Positions 23,001 through 35,806 of a stretch of DNA of 64,000 nucleotides are shown in pieces. The notes under the pieces were generated by a model. It ran no database searches. It was not told where the DNA came from and saw only the letters and a program-made list of their open reading frames with translations. The first letter of the stretch is position 1. Each line of letters begins with the position of its first letter. The DNA is from Acanthochlamys bracteata (lineage: Eukaryota > Streptophyta > Magnoliopsida > Pandanales > Velloziaceae), in assembly GCA_019914995.1 (NCBI GenBank), contig CM034134.1, forward strand, positions 1,940,145-2,004,144, given 5' to 3'. Made by a program: the position numbers and the translations under genes.

Positions 23001-23913
23001 TAAGTAGGTACTAAGTTTTTCTTTGTCGCATTGTCAACTTGGTCCATGTATCTGGTTGTGCCTGAAGACCTCTTCGAGTCCTTGATGATGAGAATGTTTT
23101 TGTATTCGAACACAAAACGGAAGCTGATATGTAATGAAAGAAAGCTATATTCATGTTGTTTACAATTTGTTCTTCACATTAGAATGTTGGACCAAGTTAA
23201 TCACATTAGAATCACTCTCTCAAGTTCCTAAATGTGAACCTTTGCAGCCGATTGGTTACAGAAATAGAAATCTATTTATACTCATGATTTGTTTATGAAG
23301 TCAATGTTGGTTGCAAACATGCAATATATATTAAGTAGGTACTAAGGTTTTCTTTGTCGCATTGTCAACTTGGTCCATCTATCTGGTTGAGCCTGAAGAC
23401 CTCTTCGAGTCCTTGATGATGAGAATGTTTTTGTACTCAAACACAAAACCGAAGCTGATATGTAATGAAAGAAAACTATATTCATGTTGTTTACAATTTG
23501 TTCTTCATCTCTAACATAATGGAATATTGAGCTCTATATTCTTTTCCGTCTTAGCTGCTGTTAGCCACCTACTTTGGATGTCACTAGGATTATGCATGTA
23601 ACTAAAACGTTCATTATGTTGATATTATCTAGAATTAACTTTTTGTTGTTATCTTTTGAATTTTGCGGGAATTACTGCTATATGATTTGCAAGAATGTAA
23701 TTCTAATGTTGTATATCTAGCCCTTGAATCCTAACAGCTGCTTCTGTTTCTGTACAGGAATTCGACGCATTATATGGACCTGCATGGCACTGCATCGTGG
23801 GGACAAGCTTCGGCTCATACGTCACACATTCTTTAGGTTGCTTTATGTACTTCTCGATTGACAAGGTTTATATTCTTCTTTTCCGGACAGCAGTTGAGCA
23901 CTTAGACCACTAG
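20066..23913 (+). CDS. LC8-type dynein light chain family protein (two exons, 167 aa)
   Basis: Exon 1 is 20066-20413 (ends AAG, then gtaaat) and exon 2 is 23758-23913 (after tgtacag); the 3344-bp intron is phase 0. Residues 1-75 are hydrophilic: ERRSKYLSSLIQ, a serine/proline stretch, then a Lys/Glu-rich segment. Residues 76-160 form the light-chain domain: VKIRAADMAPTLQRGAVKCA, EFDALYGPAWHCIVGTSFGS, YVTH, FMYFSIDKVYILLF. WHCIVGxxFGSYVTH is the family signature. LC8 proteins are dimeric hubs that bind short linear motifs. Flowering plants lack dynein heavy chains but keep these proteins, so a dynein-independent role is likely. An in-frame ATG at 20021 would add 15 residues; I chose 20066 because the conserved-looking reading starts there. 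The domain is diverged, and the C-terminus (RTAVEHLDH) replaces the usual FKSG-like end. Confidence 0.88.
21776..21985 (+). repeat. Local duplication in the dynein light chain intron (about 110 bp)
   Basis: A block running from taattgtcttcattcccc through gaattctgcttataatgtgg to tttccccac is present twice, at about 21777-21870 and 21886-21970, with several substitutions. Confidence 0.7.
22856..23507 (+). repeat. Tandem duplication of about 328 bp in the dynein light chain intron
   Basis: The block from atgttggaccaagttaatca to tacaatttgttcttca occurs at about 22856-23176 and again at about 23184-23507. Few substitutions and a 3-bp indel separate the copies, indicating a fairly recent local duplication. 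The 66-codon open frame at 23031-23231 lies in this repeat and is not considered coding. Confidence 0.85.
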
Positions 23914-24488
23914 AAAGTAGTAAGCAGATACATGTATCAATATTTATGTAATTCTAACAGCAAGACTGTCTGTCAAAGCTTAGAGTAGATATGCTGGTTG
24001 TAAAAATGCGATGCGCAAAAATGTTGCTGAAACATTTAAACTGGTTGTTTATTGCACATGATTGGACAGCAAGTAAGTGCATATTTTTTGGTTCTCCAAA
24101 AGAAAGCCCCTTCTGCCTCTCGTCCAATATCATGAAGTGGGGAAAAACCTTCGAAACTGGCCACTTCTCAGTAACAGCTCTCTCTTATTGGGATCTTGCT
24201 GTATATCAAGTTACCTTTCTAGCTAAGGAAATCATAGACCAAACTCATTCAATTTGGTAGGCTTGGAACTTCGGTGCGCCAAGAGCATAGATTAATACAC
24301 GAGCGCAAAAATTCAGTCAATCACTAACAATTAATTGTAATTATGATGGCCATGAATTGGTAATCTTGGTCCGTACAAAATTAGTCTGTAAATATACATA
24401 TTAAACACGAGAACAAACAACATTGTAGCTGCTTTTCTGGATTGCAAAATCACACATTCCTTCAAATAACCTTTGACATGGCAATTGG
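23914..24488. other. Intergenic region between the convergent host genes (3' UTRs)
   Basis: This stretch contains the 3' ends of both the dynein light chain gene (+) and the CAP-G gene (-). An 89-codon open frame at 23991-24260 has no domain and is not called. No element insertion is visible. Confidence 0.5.
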
Positions 24489-27400
24489 TCAGGATTCGTC
24501 TGAAGTTTCATCCGATGTCACACCTGAATCTTCTTCCTCCTCATCTGACTCCGTGATTTTAGCTGCTGACTGGGACATTTTGCTCATGGCAGCAGTCTTA
24601 CTCGCCCTCTCAGTGCGAATGTGGTTCTCACTAGGAGTAGGTAGGACAACAGGGGATGAACATTCCTCGTCATCTGAAGAAGCTTCACGCCTAACTTTTC
24701 TCCTAGTTGCAGTATTCCTTGTTGCACATGGAGCTGGAGTGGGTGGCAGTACCGAAGAATTTTTTGAATAGACACTACCATCAAATCCAAGTCGCCCTGG
24801 ATTAAAGAAGTTAGGCAACAGGTTGTATTTTGACAATCAACATTACCTAAGAAGAGAGATATATGTAAATTTTCGAACATACCCAGAATAACATTAGCTT
24901 GTTCTTCTGATAATTCCTGCTCAGGTTGCTCATCAAGAGATTTAAGTCTTACTGCCATCCTATTAAGTTCTTGAAGTAGTTCCTTGTCGATGTAGACAGT
25001 TCTCATCAAGCTCCCCAGCAAGCCCCTGAAGCACTTAATAGCCTCCTGCTCGGCTGGTCGGAATTCGAGCAGTACAAGTATTTTGCATAACGCAGAGATA
25101 TACGCTCTTTCAGCAGGAGTCATCTTATCAGAACAACTTGCAACCTATGTAAGATAGCAAATTTGAAAATGAGAAAAAAAAGGATCTCCTTTTCAGTAAC
25201 ATACCACCATAATTCCGATACATTCTTTAGATAGAATATTTTGTAAGCTCTATGTATATAGTGTAAACCTCTCTATGAAGCTCATCCTGATTAAAAACCT
25301 AACATTTGTTCTAGAGAATTACCTCACAAGCAATACGAATGGCAAGCCCTTCCTCACCGCATTCAAAGTCAGATGAGCTCTGCATTCTGCTAGAAAGATT
25401 GTTAGAGTTTGTGGCGAACGGTTCCTCATCTTCCATTGAGAAGACAGGAGTTTGTAACATTTGCAACATGAATCTTGATACTTGAACTGCTCGTTTTCTC
25501 ATTTTTGACACATAATGTGTTGAACCGCCTGAATTACCATATATTCCAGGCCACATGGATCTTATGACTGGAACGAAGGCTCGGGAGACACATTTCTGCA
25601 AATGAAGCATTGACTAGTTACATTATGCATCACGAGAGAAATTTTCTGACAGAGATTGCAGCCTCATGATTATATCATAGCTCTGTAAGTATGACTTACC
25701 TTATGACTGAATGAAAGAGCAGGGTAGTGCTCAAAGAACACAGACAAACATTGCTTTAACCTGAAAATTAGAATGTTAGCTGCAGATCCTTGGTAATTAA
25801 TGAGAGCATAGAAACAACATCACATTAGTGTACAACCTTTGGTCAGATTCATCACTGAAAAACAGGTTCAAAAGCTTGCCTAAGACAATGGGATGTAGGA
25901 ACTTGGATATGCTTGGGTAACTTTCACTCAAAAGGAGAAACTTTGCGAAACCTTCTGCCAGAATTGCATGAACAGTTTCATCGCCATTATATTCCTTATC
26001 CACATCAGGATCAATTTTACTTAGTCCAGAAAATAAGAGATCAAGCAACCCAATGTTGACATCTTCATTCATGTCTGACATATCTACTACATCAAAATCA
26101 GCCTGCTCACATTTTGAATGTTCTAGATCAAGTCCAGTTGACTTATCGACTTCATGAGGGCCATGCCGAATGGCAAGGTCAAGTAATGCCTTGGCAGCCA
26201 TAATACTTACTAAAGGGGGTCCGCTGATGAATGATAGCCTTAGCTGCTTCACAAGGTCTTCACTTGGCCTCGTCTCTAGTAATCCAAAGAGACCAAGACA
26301 TCTTGTAGCTACAATCTGTACATCCACATGAGTTTGCTTCACCTGTACTTCATTGGGAGGAAAAGCCTGATTCAGACAAAATAATAGAAAGAAACCAGAC
26401 TACCCTCCTATTAGTATACATTAGTATACAGGAGATTATTATAACTAAGAAAGGGCGGGCAAAATGTACTGACCCCTGGAAGCAACAGAGAATGCAACAG
26501 TTCAGAAGGTTCAATTGCCTTTCTCTGGAGATTGCCCAGTGAATCAATATTCTCTAGCAAGAGGCCAGTCAGTGCAAGGCAATGCATCCATTGCATGGCG
26601 TCAGCAGTCCTCTCCCTACATGGACAAGCAAGCTCCTCAACAGCACAAGCCACAACTTCTTCAAATTCTCCAGCCAAAGCATGAACTCTTCTTGCTAGTT
26701 CTGAGACTGCTCGTGCCCAATCTACATCTCCTCCTAGATTAATTCCATCCCCTATGACAACCTTATTTCCATCATTATCAACTTCGTACTCGAGAGGTCT
26801 GAGCAAAAGTCCCTGAACAAAAGCACTAGCAACCTTCCTATTGGTGATGTCTGAGAAATCTAATAGTGCACCAAGTAGCAACAGCTGTCGAGATGCAAAG
26901 CGGTAATGTGGTCCTGAATAAATTACAATTACAACTCTGAGGGCTCTGAAAACTCAGCTAAATAGCCGAAATTAAATGGTGACAGTGACCAACAAACTTA
27001 ACATGTGGTGAATTAAAGCATCCAGCTGAATGTGATGAAATTCACATCCTGGCCCTTGCTTACCGGCCGAGAGGTGTGCTCTGACTAAGTCAACATAATC
27101 AGAGATTGTTGCAGGAAGTATCCCCTCTAGGAGATCATTGCTGGCAGATGCTTCAGATGCATAGACTGCTGCTTCAGCTCCTGTAGTATTTGCAGCATCA
27201 GAACCTTTAACCTGTGCAATGTGTTACAACTGAATTCAAATTGAGAGAGCATATCAAGTTTCTACAAGTCAGGACTACAAATTTGAAGCATAATACCCTT
27301 AAGAACGCCTAGCTTGAAAAGAGAGTTTCAAGCTGACAGACTATTCCTTAGGAATACAAAGAAGGGGCACAATCATGATCCACAAGCTAGAAATCTCTAG

Positions 27401-30400
27401 AATCTCTAGCTAAAGTGTACAAATGCAGTTCTACAAGTTGAAAAGGTTAATCAATCATTCCCTCTCATGCATCCACTTCACAAGCTTAAACTTTTAATAG
27501 TTATGAGAACCAAGGCGAATCAATCTGTTATCCAGTTTCTTCATTTATAAAAAGCTGTTGATTGACATATAAATAAGATGAGCATTTTTAGAAAAAAGAT
27601 GTTGCCTCAAATTTGTCAGGCAAACCCCTCAACCATGACATGCTTTGGTCCTGAACTTGTCATTGTCTATCCACAGGATAAAATTCGACAGTGACAACTT
27701 GTCCAAAAATTCTTTCAGAGCTATTTGTAGTCTGGGATCTATAATAGCAATCTTTTTCCATGATGTTCAACTAGCTCACATGACAGCTTGAGCAAGTTGT
27801 GGACCTAGTAGAAACTAGATTAAGATTCAAACAGCTGCAAACAGAAAACACTAGATAAAGTACATATGAAACCAACGAAGCTCAAATGGTACCATTACTA
27901 CAGCTTACATGAGCTTCATTCAGCAAATATTTGCACAATGATTTCCAATAAAGAGCAACCTCTGCTTCCATTAATTGTACCCCAGAAACATCGAGCTCTC
28001 CTAATTCACAAGATGAAAATATCACCAAGTTACAGTAATTGCTCATTTAGAACTAAAAATATTATTTTCTTACTTATGATACTATTGCAACATAAAACTT
28101 CCAAGATGCATTGATTAATTAATGTTTCCTGCTAACCATAGCAATCACTAATTCCCTGTTAACCTCTTAATAAAATCAAATTTCTGAATAAGAATTTATA
28201 TTCTCCATACCTCTGCTTTGACAATCCAATGTCAGAAACTGTCTCATACTTGAACCTTTTTGTACTTGCAAGCTTCCATCTTTCAATAATGCATCCATTA
28301 CAATCTCTCCAACTGATTCATAAGTTTCTACATCAAGAAGCTGTAAAAGAACCACATGGTCGCCATTGCAGCACTTTGTTAGCCACTCATCCTTCAGCAT
28401 CTTTAAGCACTCTTTCATGACAGAAGCGGACCTATCTGAAAGACCTCTCTGAAGAATTGTGGTCCTATGTTTGATGCTGAGTGTGAAGATAGACGAGAAA
28501 AGAACAAAAAAAAAAAGAAGAGCATTAGGACTGCATTATGTGGAGTTCTTATATCGTATTCATAACATTATGGCCAAACCTCAGGCTTTGAAGTGGAAAT
28601 TTAGTTGCCAAGACATAGTATACTGCCCTCCGTACAGACTCACTGACATCACGTGTGGAATCTACAACTACTCCCAATGTACTATTGCATGTTGGCAAGG
28701 AGATAATTATTGTTTTCCTGACATCCTTCAAACATTAAACAACAGAATCAGGAAAAAGAATATGATGATAGAATGCTTGTAGTTTAGAAACAACATACAG
28801 CATTAGATTCTTGAGACAGCATCGGTATAAAGAGGTCCAAAATGTCACTGTTTTCCTCATCATTCGCAAATCGTGATAGGGCCCGGACAGCAAAAGCACG
28901 GATTGCTGGGACTTTATCTCCAACCCTTTGCTTCATGCTCTCTATGACCTCATCCCAGACATCACTCACTTCCGCATCATCTGGCAACCTCATTATTATC
29001 TTCAAATACGAAATCAAGGAAATAATTTATCTATAGAAAGAGGGATACATAAAAGGAAAAACTAAGGAAAGACAGATAAAGTAGAGAGAAATATGAGCCG
29101 TTGGTGGTGGCCAAAGGAAATTCTCATGCATCATCCAAAAACAAGTACACAACTGATCACCAAAAGGTAACATATGTTGGTTTTGCTCATACTAAATAAA
29201 GTTACGCTAGAACTGGAAGTTATCAATCTAAAGGCCAATGCCATATACCAAATGAGTGGCAAATGTTGATATTTGCAGAGTAGCAGCTATTTCCAGCCTC
29301 ACAAAGAAGGGAAGTCAAAATTAAAATTTAATTCAGATCCATTGAGCAAGTATAAAAGCTGTACTTACTAAAAAACAATAATAATGAATAAACATGGATA
29401 GCAGATATATTTCATATATACCAAAATCTTTTGACGATTAGGCATATTATTTTCCAACAAAAAGCAATTTGCTGCATCATAGCATATAGATTAGACTACA
29501 GACTCAATCCACATATGAAACTCACGTCAATTATCTTATACCTCAATATTTCAAAAGGGAAAATAGTTGGATCACTTCTATGATATTCCTTGACTAACTA
29601 AACTAGCATCAAATTTTGCCTTTATACTCTTAGTTTATGTATCTCATGTTATTCGGTTTCAACGCTATGGGAATGCATCATGAAATGGAGGTTGTTGAAC
29701 CAATATTAGTGAACTTTGAAGGTACTACTAATGCCAAGCTCAGTAGAGACCAGTATTCGGACAGTAAAACAATGGGCAAATCAACTCAAAGTCAGATATT
29801 GTTAAGATCACTACGCCATAGAATATCGTACTAATAGCCTGACATCTCCATATTTTCTTCGATTGCATTCTTTTTATATTGTCTAAGACATGCATAACAT
29901 AGTACTACTTCTCACACTAAATTGTTGGAGCAATTATTGGTTATTTTGTTCTATCGTTCAATGAGGGTCCAAGCAATGATGTCTTACAGAACCCAATCTA
30001 ACAAGGCATGGAGATCTGGATAACTCAACTCAAAGGTAAATATACATTAAAGTAATATCGTGACAATTAAACGTGTTTGTGACTTCACCACATATGATAG
30101 AAGTCAAGGAATTATTTCCCGAACTAGAGGTTGTTGGGCTATTTTTTAGTTGAATAACTGAATTTGTCAATAAATTAATCTGAATGCAGATGGTGATTTC
30201 TCTCTCACATTGAGAGATTCTTACATAAGAAAGATGACCAAGTCACCTCATAGATGGACCAGCATAAAACAAGTATGAGAAACAACAGTACAGAAGCTTC
30301 CCATGCATGAGATTGTTGAACTTTGAAGAATGTCTCTACTTTTGAGCATAATGTCTTTCTTATTTCAAGAAAGAAACTTAGTTTAACAGATGTTATGGAG

Positions 30401-31213
30401 CATAATTTCTATATTGAATTGGTGCATTTAACATGAGACACAATTAATAAACTCTAAAAACTCCACTGATAATTAACACTTCTAAGAAGTTTGTATCTAA
30501 TAAGTTATATTACTAACAGGCAAAACAAGAAACAAACAGCCAATTCACCTTGGAAAAAGATCAGGAAGGAGCTCAAAATAAACTCTTTATGCAATTGCTA
30601 ATAGGAGATTGCCAAGAAATTTAACTTCTTGAATTTTCTACTCATAAGTTACACTGAAAATAAGTAACAAACGTAAACTACTAACTCACATGGTTGAACC
30701 TTGTATTCAACAAATCCTACAATTAGTAGAACAAAAGAAAATTATAAAACAATTAACTTTGTATTCATGGCACAATCAATTCACCTCGGAAACAATCTGG
30801 CAAGCCCGCAACCTGGCCGATCGATGTGCCGCAGCAGCAGCAACGAGCAAGAACCTCAGAAATTCTTCCAAAAACCCACCACCAGAACAATTTTCATCTT
30901 CGTTTCCCAATCTAGAAGCTTGTGCTGCAGCAAAAGAAGCTACAAATCGAGAAGCACGATCACCGGCGACAGATTTCCGAGGGAAATCGAACAGCCGAGC
31001 AATCGCTTTCTTGAAAGCAAAGAAGAAAAAATTGTTGTTGTGGTGGAAGAGGATGGAGAGTTGTTTGAGATTGCGGGGGTGAAGGGAGACCGAACGAGCA
31101 CAGTCGTCCAGCAAGCGAGCGATTGAACGGGCGAGATTGACACACGTGTCATAATCTAATGTTTCCTCCGACGGCGGTGATGGAGATCGCCGACTGTGGT
31201 TGTTGGCCGGCAT
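24489..31213 (-). CDS. CAP-G: Condensin I complex subunit 3 (CAP-G / NCAPG orthologue), 12 exons
   Basis: Exons, in transcription order: 31213-30785, 28999-28799, 28725-28580, 28476-28211, 28000-27909, 27211-27064, 26913-26474, 26342-25837, 25760-25700, 25595-25323, 25144-24883, 24796-24489. All junctions are GT-AG and in phase, giving 1043 residues, close to the usual plant length. CAP-G is the HEAT-repeat non-SMC subunit that works with CAP-H and CAP-D2 on SMC2/SMC4 to compact chromosomes. Landmarks: FLEEFLRFLLVAAAAAHRSA (exon 1), IIMRLPDDAEVSDVWDEVIE (exon 2), KCVSRAFVPVIRSMWPG (exon 10), and an acidic Ser-rich C-tail. The Cnd3-type C-terminal domain covers roughly residues 430-850. Exon 5 (ELDVSGVQLMEAEVALYWKS) was found by phase and conservation; its acceptor is a tandem tag/gag. 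The gene looks intact. Confidence 0.95.
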
Positions 31214-32400
31214 TCGGGGATTTTCAAAATGGAAAGTTTCGAATTTTATGAATTTGAAATTCGAAATTTTGGGGGAAGAAGTGTGCGAGAGTGAGAGTGG
31301 GAGCAGTTTAATTCAATTGATTGAATTTACAAAACCAATACTGAAGTGTTTTTCTTTTGCATAGCGGTGCCTTTAAATTTATTTTTTCTTGACAAAATTA
31401 CTATCAAGGTTCGATGCATCGCTCTTCACAAATTCAGAGATCATCGAATGTGATTTGAATCATTTATTTACTATCACCCCAAACTCTACCTTTTTTTAAT
31501 TCATTTTAATATAAAATAAACAAAAATTTTGAATAAACTTTTTTATCATAAATTTTTTGTAAAAATTCAATTTTAAAGCTTACTATTAATATATAATTAA
31601 TATAAAAATTTATTTTTTAATTAAATATTTTTAATTTTTAATTTTTTAAATTGACTTTTAAAAACTCAAGTTTACTGAGTTTACCTCGTAAGTAAATATG
31701 CCCTTAGAGCAACTTACAAGTAAAGTTTCACGTTTTGTAGATCCGTTTTAACCTTCCACCTTTACACTCTCAAAATTTGATGATATTTGATATGTATTCG
31801 TATTGTTAAGTTTTTCTAACACTACAATAAAAGATTAAAAATACATCAAAATTACAACTCTAGCATATCACAATTTCAATAGATATCAAGCACATTCTGG
31901 CCTTAGATACAGAGGAATTAAGTGCTCAAAGACTTGTTTTAGTTTTACCGAACTCATTTTTTTGGGCCAAATTTTTATTTCAAACTCATATTTTATGTTC
32001 TAATTTAATCTGAACTCATCTCTATCCCACATCTTATCGAACTCAATTTAAGGGAATTCAGTTTTACGAATCTCATTTCATACAAACTAAAACACGCCCT
32101 AAGTTTCAGTACTACACATGTTCAAAAGTTTTGGGAATGTTTTTGCAATTTTATGACATCAACCAAATTTGTGATAAGGAGTGTGACAATCACAAAGATG
32201 AAGACAATTAATATAAGAGGGACACTATTGTTGAGGGTGTTTTTGGCAAAATTAATGTTCCATAACTCCACTTATACACAAATGTTGTGTTCTTTTGCTC
32301 TCATAAGTAATTTGCTTCATCAAAAAGTTACTTCTAATATAATTTCCTATTTCCTAAAGACTATGTATTATATATATACGTATATATGTGTGTGTGTGTA
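31214..32400. other. CAP-G 5' flank and AT-rich spacer
   Basis: The first 150 bases upstream of the CAP-G ATG presumably hold its 5' UTR and promoter; no TATA box stands out. The rest is AT-rich. The 85-codon open frame at 32153-32410 ends in a (TA)/(TG) run and has no domain, so it is not called. Confidence 0.5.
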
Positions 32401-33620
32401 TGTTATTTAGTTGGTTCGATATTTTCTCCCAATCCAAAAATTCTCACTCCATTAGATTTGTACTTTTACTAACAACTTTACGAATTCTTTTTCCTCCTCT
32501 TATCTTAATTCTTTCATTATTCTTTACTTAATTATTTTATTAATTTAATTTTGCAAAGTTAACTTAATACTTTTCTTTTATTATTTTTTAATTTTATTCT
32601 CCCAATCCAAAAATTCTCACTATATTGGATTGTATCTTCACTGATAACTTTACGTATTCTCTTTCATTCTCGTATCGTAATTCTTTCATTCTACTTAAGT
32701 TAATTCTTTTATTAATTGAATTTTGCTAATTTAACTTACTCTTTCAATATTCTTAGCCTAATTTTTTTATTAATTTAATTTTACTTAATTATCTTCTTTT
32801 TTTCATTAAACTAATTATGTGCAACCTTTATAGTTTTTCTTAAAAGTTATCTATTTGTTATTAACCAACAGAATTGACAGTTTTGCTATTTTGGCCTTCC
32901 TCATGTCTATTTTTGTTTCTTGCCCTTTCTTGCATGAGAGTTTTTGGCCCTATAACTATATTTCGACCGCAGTCTTGTGCTACCCAAGTGCAATTATGTG
33001 CAACCAAGTGTTAACCCAACTGTAATCTAGTGCTTACACCGGTGTAGCCTTATAGTTGTATTTCGACCACAATTTTGTGTGGCCTAAGTGCAATCCTATA
33101 TAAACCATCTGCGACCTTTTGTAGTCTCTATGCAACTACTCTTTAATAAGGAGTTATCGGCCAAAGGCAAAAATTGATAGTTTTCTTATTTGGTCTTCTT
33201 TTTGTCTATTTTTTGTTTCTACCCCTTTCCCCATTGGTTTTTTTAAGAGAAATGTATTTTGGTTGCCGGTGAGCTTAATTTTTTTTTCACTCTTTCTCTC
33301 AAGAGTTCTTTTATTTTCTATTTGGAGCTTTTACAAGGTTTATTTTCTTTTTCTCAAACCATTTGTAATCTTCACAATATTATCGAGAAAACTTTTTGCC
33401 TTCCCTTCATTTATAAAGATTTTATCTTGTCTTCACTTGTTATTGAAGTGTTACTATTCTTGATTTTGTTTTTAGATTCTAGTGACTGTTTTGGTTAGAT
33501 CCGGAGAGACTATTCACTAAATATCTTCTGTTAAGTAGATTCTTTGAATATCTGCTTTATTGCAAGCTATCTTACTTTGGTTCCAAATTATTTGGTGCTT
33601 CACTTTATCCGCTGCTTGCT
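32401..33620 (+). repeat. Direct-repeat flank left of the FAR1-type element remnant
   Basis: The block ttctcccaatccaaaaattc occurs at about 32424 and 32600, and a close variant at about 36300. A second block (ctatatttcgaccgcag... then cccaagtgcaat) occurs at about 32955 and 33060, and again at 36550-36640. A third (gaccttttgtagt, then tttggtcttct and tgtctatttt) occurs at 33115-33215 and 36475-36520. All repeats run in the same orientation on both sides of the remnant. Open frames at 33259-33498 are low complexity. Confidence 0.65.
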
Positions 33621-33676
33621 CTCCTTCTTCACCCTAACACTAAAACTTAGATTTTTAACACTATATTTTCTGTAGA

Positions 33677-35806
33677 TACCGAGACAAATTGTGATGACGA
33701 TTCTACTGCACCAGCACCATAAGTAATAGTAAAGAAGGAAAAGTCACCATTTTTAGGGATAATTTTTCTTATTCTTCAAACTGCTAAAGAATTGTATATA
33801 AATTATGAAAAGGCAACTAGATTTAGTGCTATTACTCGAACTACGCAAAAAAGAAATCCAGATTAAGATGAAGTGACTACTTGTGAATGTTTTAAAATTT
33901 TTGAGAACACGAAAAAAAATAGTTGAGGGGCTCGATATAGAAGTTTAAAAGAAAAGAAATACAAATATAGTAAAGTGTGGATGTCCTACAAGAATGAAGT
34001 GATAAAATAACCTACTAGATTGTGGAAGACGTCTAAATATATTGATGAGCATAATCACACTTTGTTAGTCCAACGAAAAAAATGTGCATGTCTATCTGTA
34101 AGAATGTGCCTGCTACATCTAAAATGTTGGTTGACTCATTTCATGATGAAGGCATATCCACGAACAAAGTTATAAATATATTTGATGGATCACGACATGA
34201 GTTTGATGATAAGGATTGTTGGAACTATTTGGGACCTTCGAAAAGGTATAGAAAACCTATCGGTGGAGATACTACTACAATGCTTGAGTTTTTAAAAAAA
34301 GAATAGTATAGAAGATCCTAACTTTTTTATACAATACAAATAGATAGCAAAGCAAGGGCGATAAATATATTCTAGTTTGATGGTCGATCGCGTATGTAGT
34401 TTCAACATTTCGGTGATATGATATTTTTTGACACCACATATCATATGAACATATATGAAATGTCATTCGCACCATTTACTGGAGTTAACCACCATATGTA
34501 TATTCAATTTGGTTGTGCATTACTTTTAGATGAGATAAAAGAGTCTTTTCGATGGCTTTTTGAGACATAGATTGCAAATATGGGTGGGCGAGTCCCATCT
34601 TCTACGATCATAAACCAAGAAAGAGCTATTACTGCAGCAGTTAAGAATATTTTTCCTATCACACGACATAGATTTTGCTTGTGGCATATTCTAAAAAAAA
34701 TTCTATAAAGCTTTCGCATATTTATTTCAAAAAATAACAATTCAAAAAAAATGTCAAAATATGTATCCGAAAAGCTTTTATTCCTACAGCTTTTGAAATG
34801 AAGCAGGAGGAATTGATATATACGTACAACTTGTGGAAATATGAATGGCTTCAAGGGATGTATGATTTTAGGAAAAAGTGAGTTTCAGTTTATCATTTAG
34901 ACACTTTCTATAGAGGTGCTAACACTATAAGTCGTTCCAAAAGTATGAATTCTATTTACAGTAACGTTTTTCGTTCAAAGTACAATTCCTTGGGAGTTTG
35001 TTTGAAGAATAACAAGTGTTTAGCTAAAATTGTTGAAAGGGAAAAGAAAGAGAAGTATGTTAGTGAGCACTCCGACCTTATTGTTGACAGTCACACAACT
35101 TTCTTTTGTAGAGTGCAGTAAAGGTGTACATCAGAAATGTGTATGATATGTTGAAAAAAGAATTTGAGAAAGCTAAAGCTGAGTATTTTCTATATGACGA
35201 TGAAAAGGTACACGATTTATATTTATAAGTTTAGAGTGCTTGGTGATCAGCATGAATAGAAGGTGAGATTCAATCATGCGACAAAAGAAGGTGCTGTGAT
35301 TACACAAATATATTGAAATAGTTGAAATTCCTTGTGGACTCCTTGTAAAGGGTTTTCAGTTTCGTGATATAGAGCTATCTAGTCACTTTATTCTGATGAA
35401 ACCGGTGAAAGAGGCTAATAAATATAAAGCGGAGTATGATGGTGGAGCAGTACAATGACACGAGAATTCTGAGTTATTGAGGACTACTCAACTCCTTATG
35501 ATTTCCAATCAATTTCCTATGAAGCTGGTCAAATAGATGAAACTTTCCAATTGATGTTGAAAAAATACAAGAATTATCAGTACAAATCAGGAAAGTAAGG
35601 AAGATTAACAAGAGCTCACAAGTTCATTCATGCACTAGCAATGAGAGTTCACAAGTTTTGGTTAATGCGTCTCAAGATCTATTTCTGATCCCAATATCTC
35701 ACAATGTAAAGAAAGAAAAAAAGAAGGAAAAACTTATGTTCCAGTTAGTAACAGAATAAAAAGTGGTTTGGAGAAAGCTGTTGCAAGAGCCAAGGTAAAG
35801 ACATGA
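33677..35806 (+). pseudogene. FAR1/FHY3-like (MULE-type) transposase remnant, copy 1
   Basis: Conserved blocks of the FAR1 family appear in order on the + strand: an N-terminal DNA-binding-like segment (SPFLGIIFLILQTAKELYIN) with SKYIDEHNHTLL near 34036, the KNVPATSKMLVDSFHDEGIS and DKDCWNYLGPSKRYRK region (34082-34306), and the MULE transposase core FGCALLLDEIKESFRWLF then ITAAVKNIFPITRHRFCLWH (34510-34690). A C-terminal tail (KERKKEGKTYVPVSNRIKSG) ends near 35806. The same order occurs in the minus-strand copy at 41542-43663, with recognisably similar residues. There are many stops and frameshifts. It is more decayed than copy 2 and lacks visible inverted termini. Confidence 0.8.

Noticed and set aside
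24442..24771. 109-codon plus-strand open frame
   Set aside because: Antisense to the acidic C-terminal exon of CAP-G.
30690..31126. 130- and 141-codon plus-strand open frames
   Set aside because: Antisense to CAP-G exon 1, which is conserved and joins in phase to exon 2.
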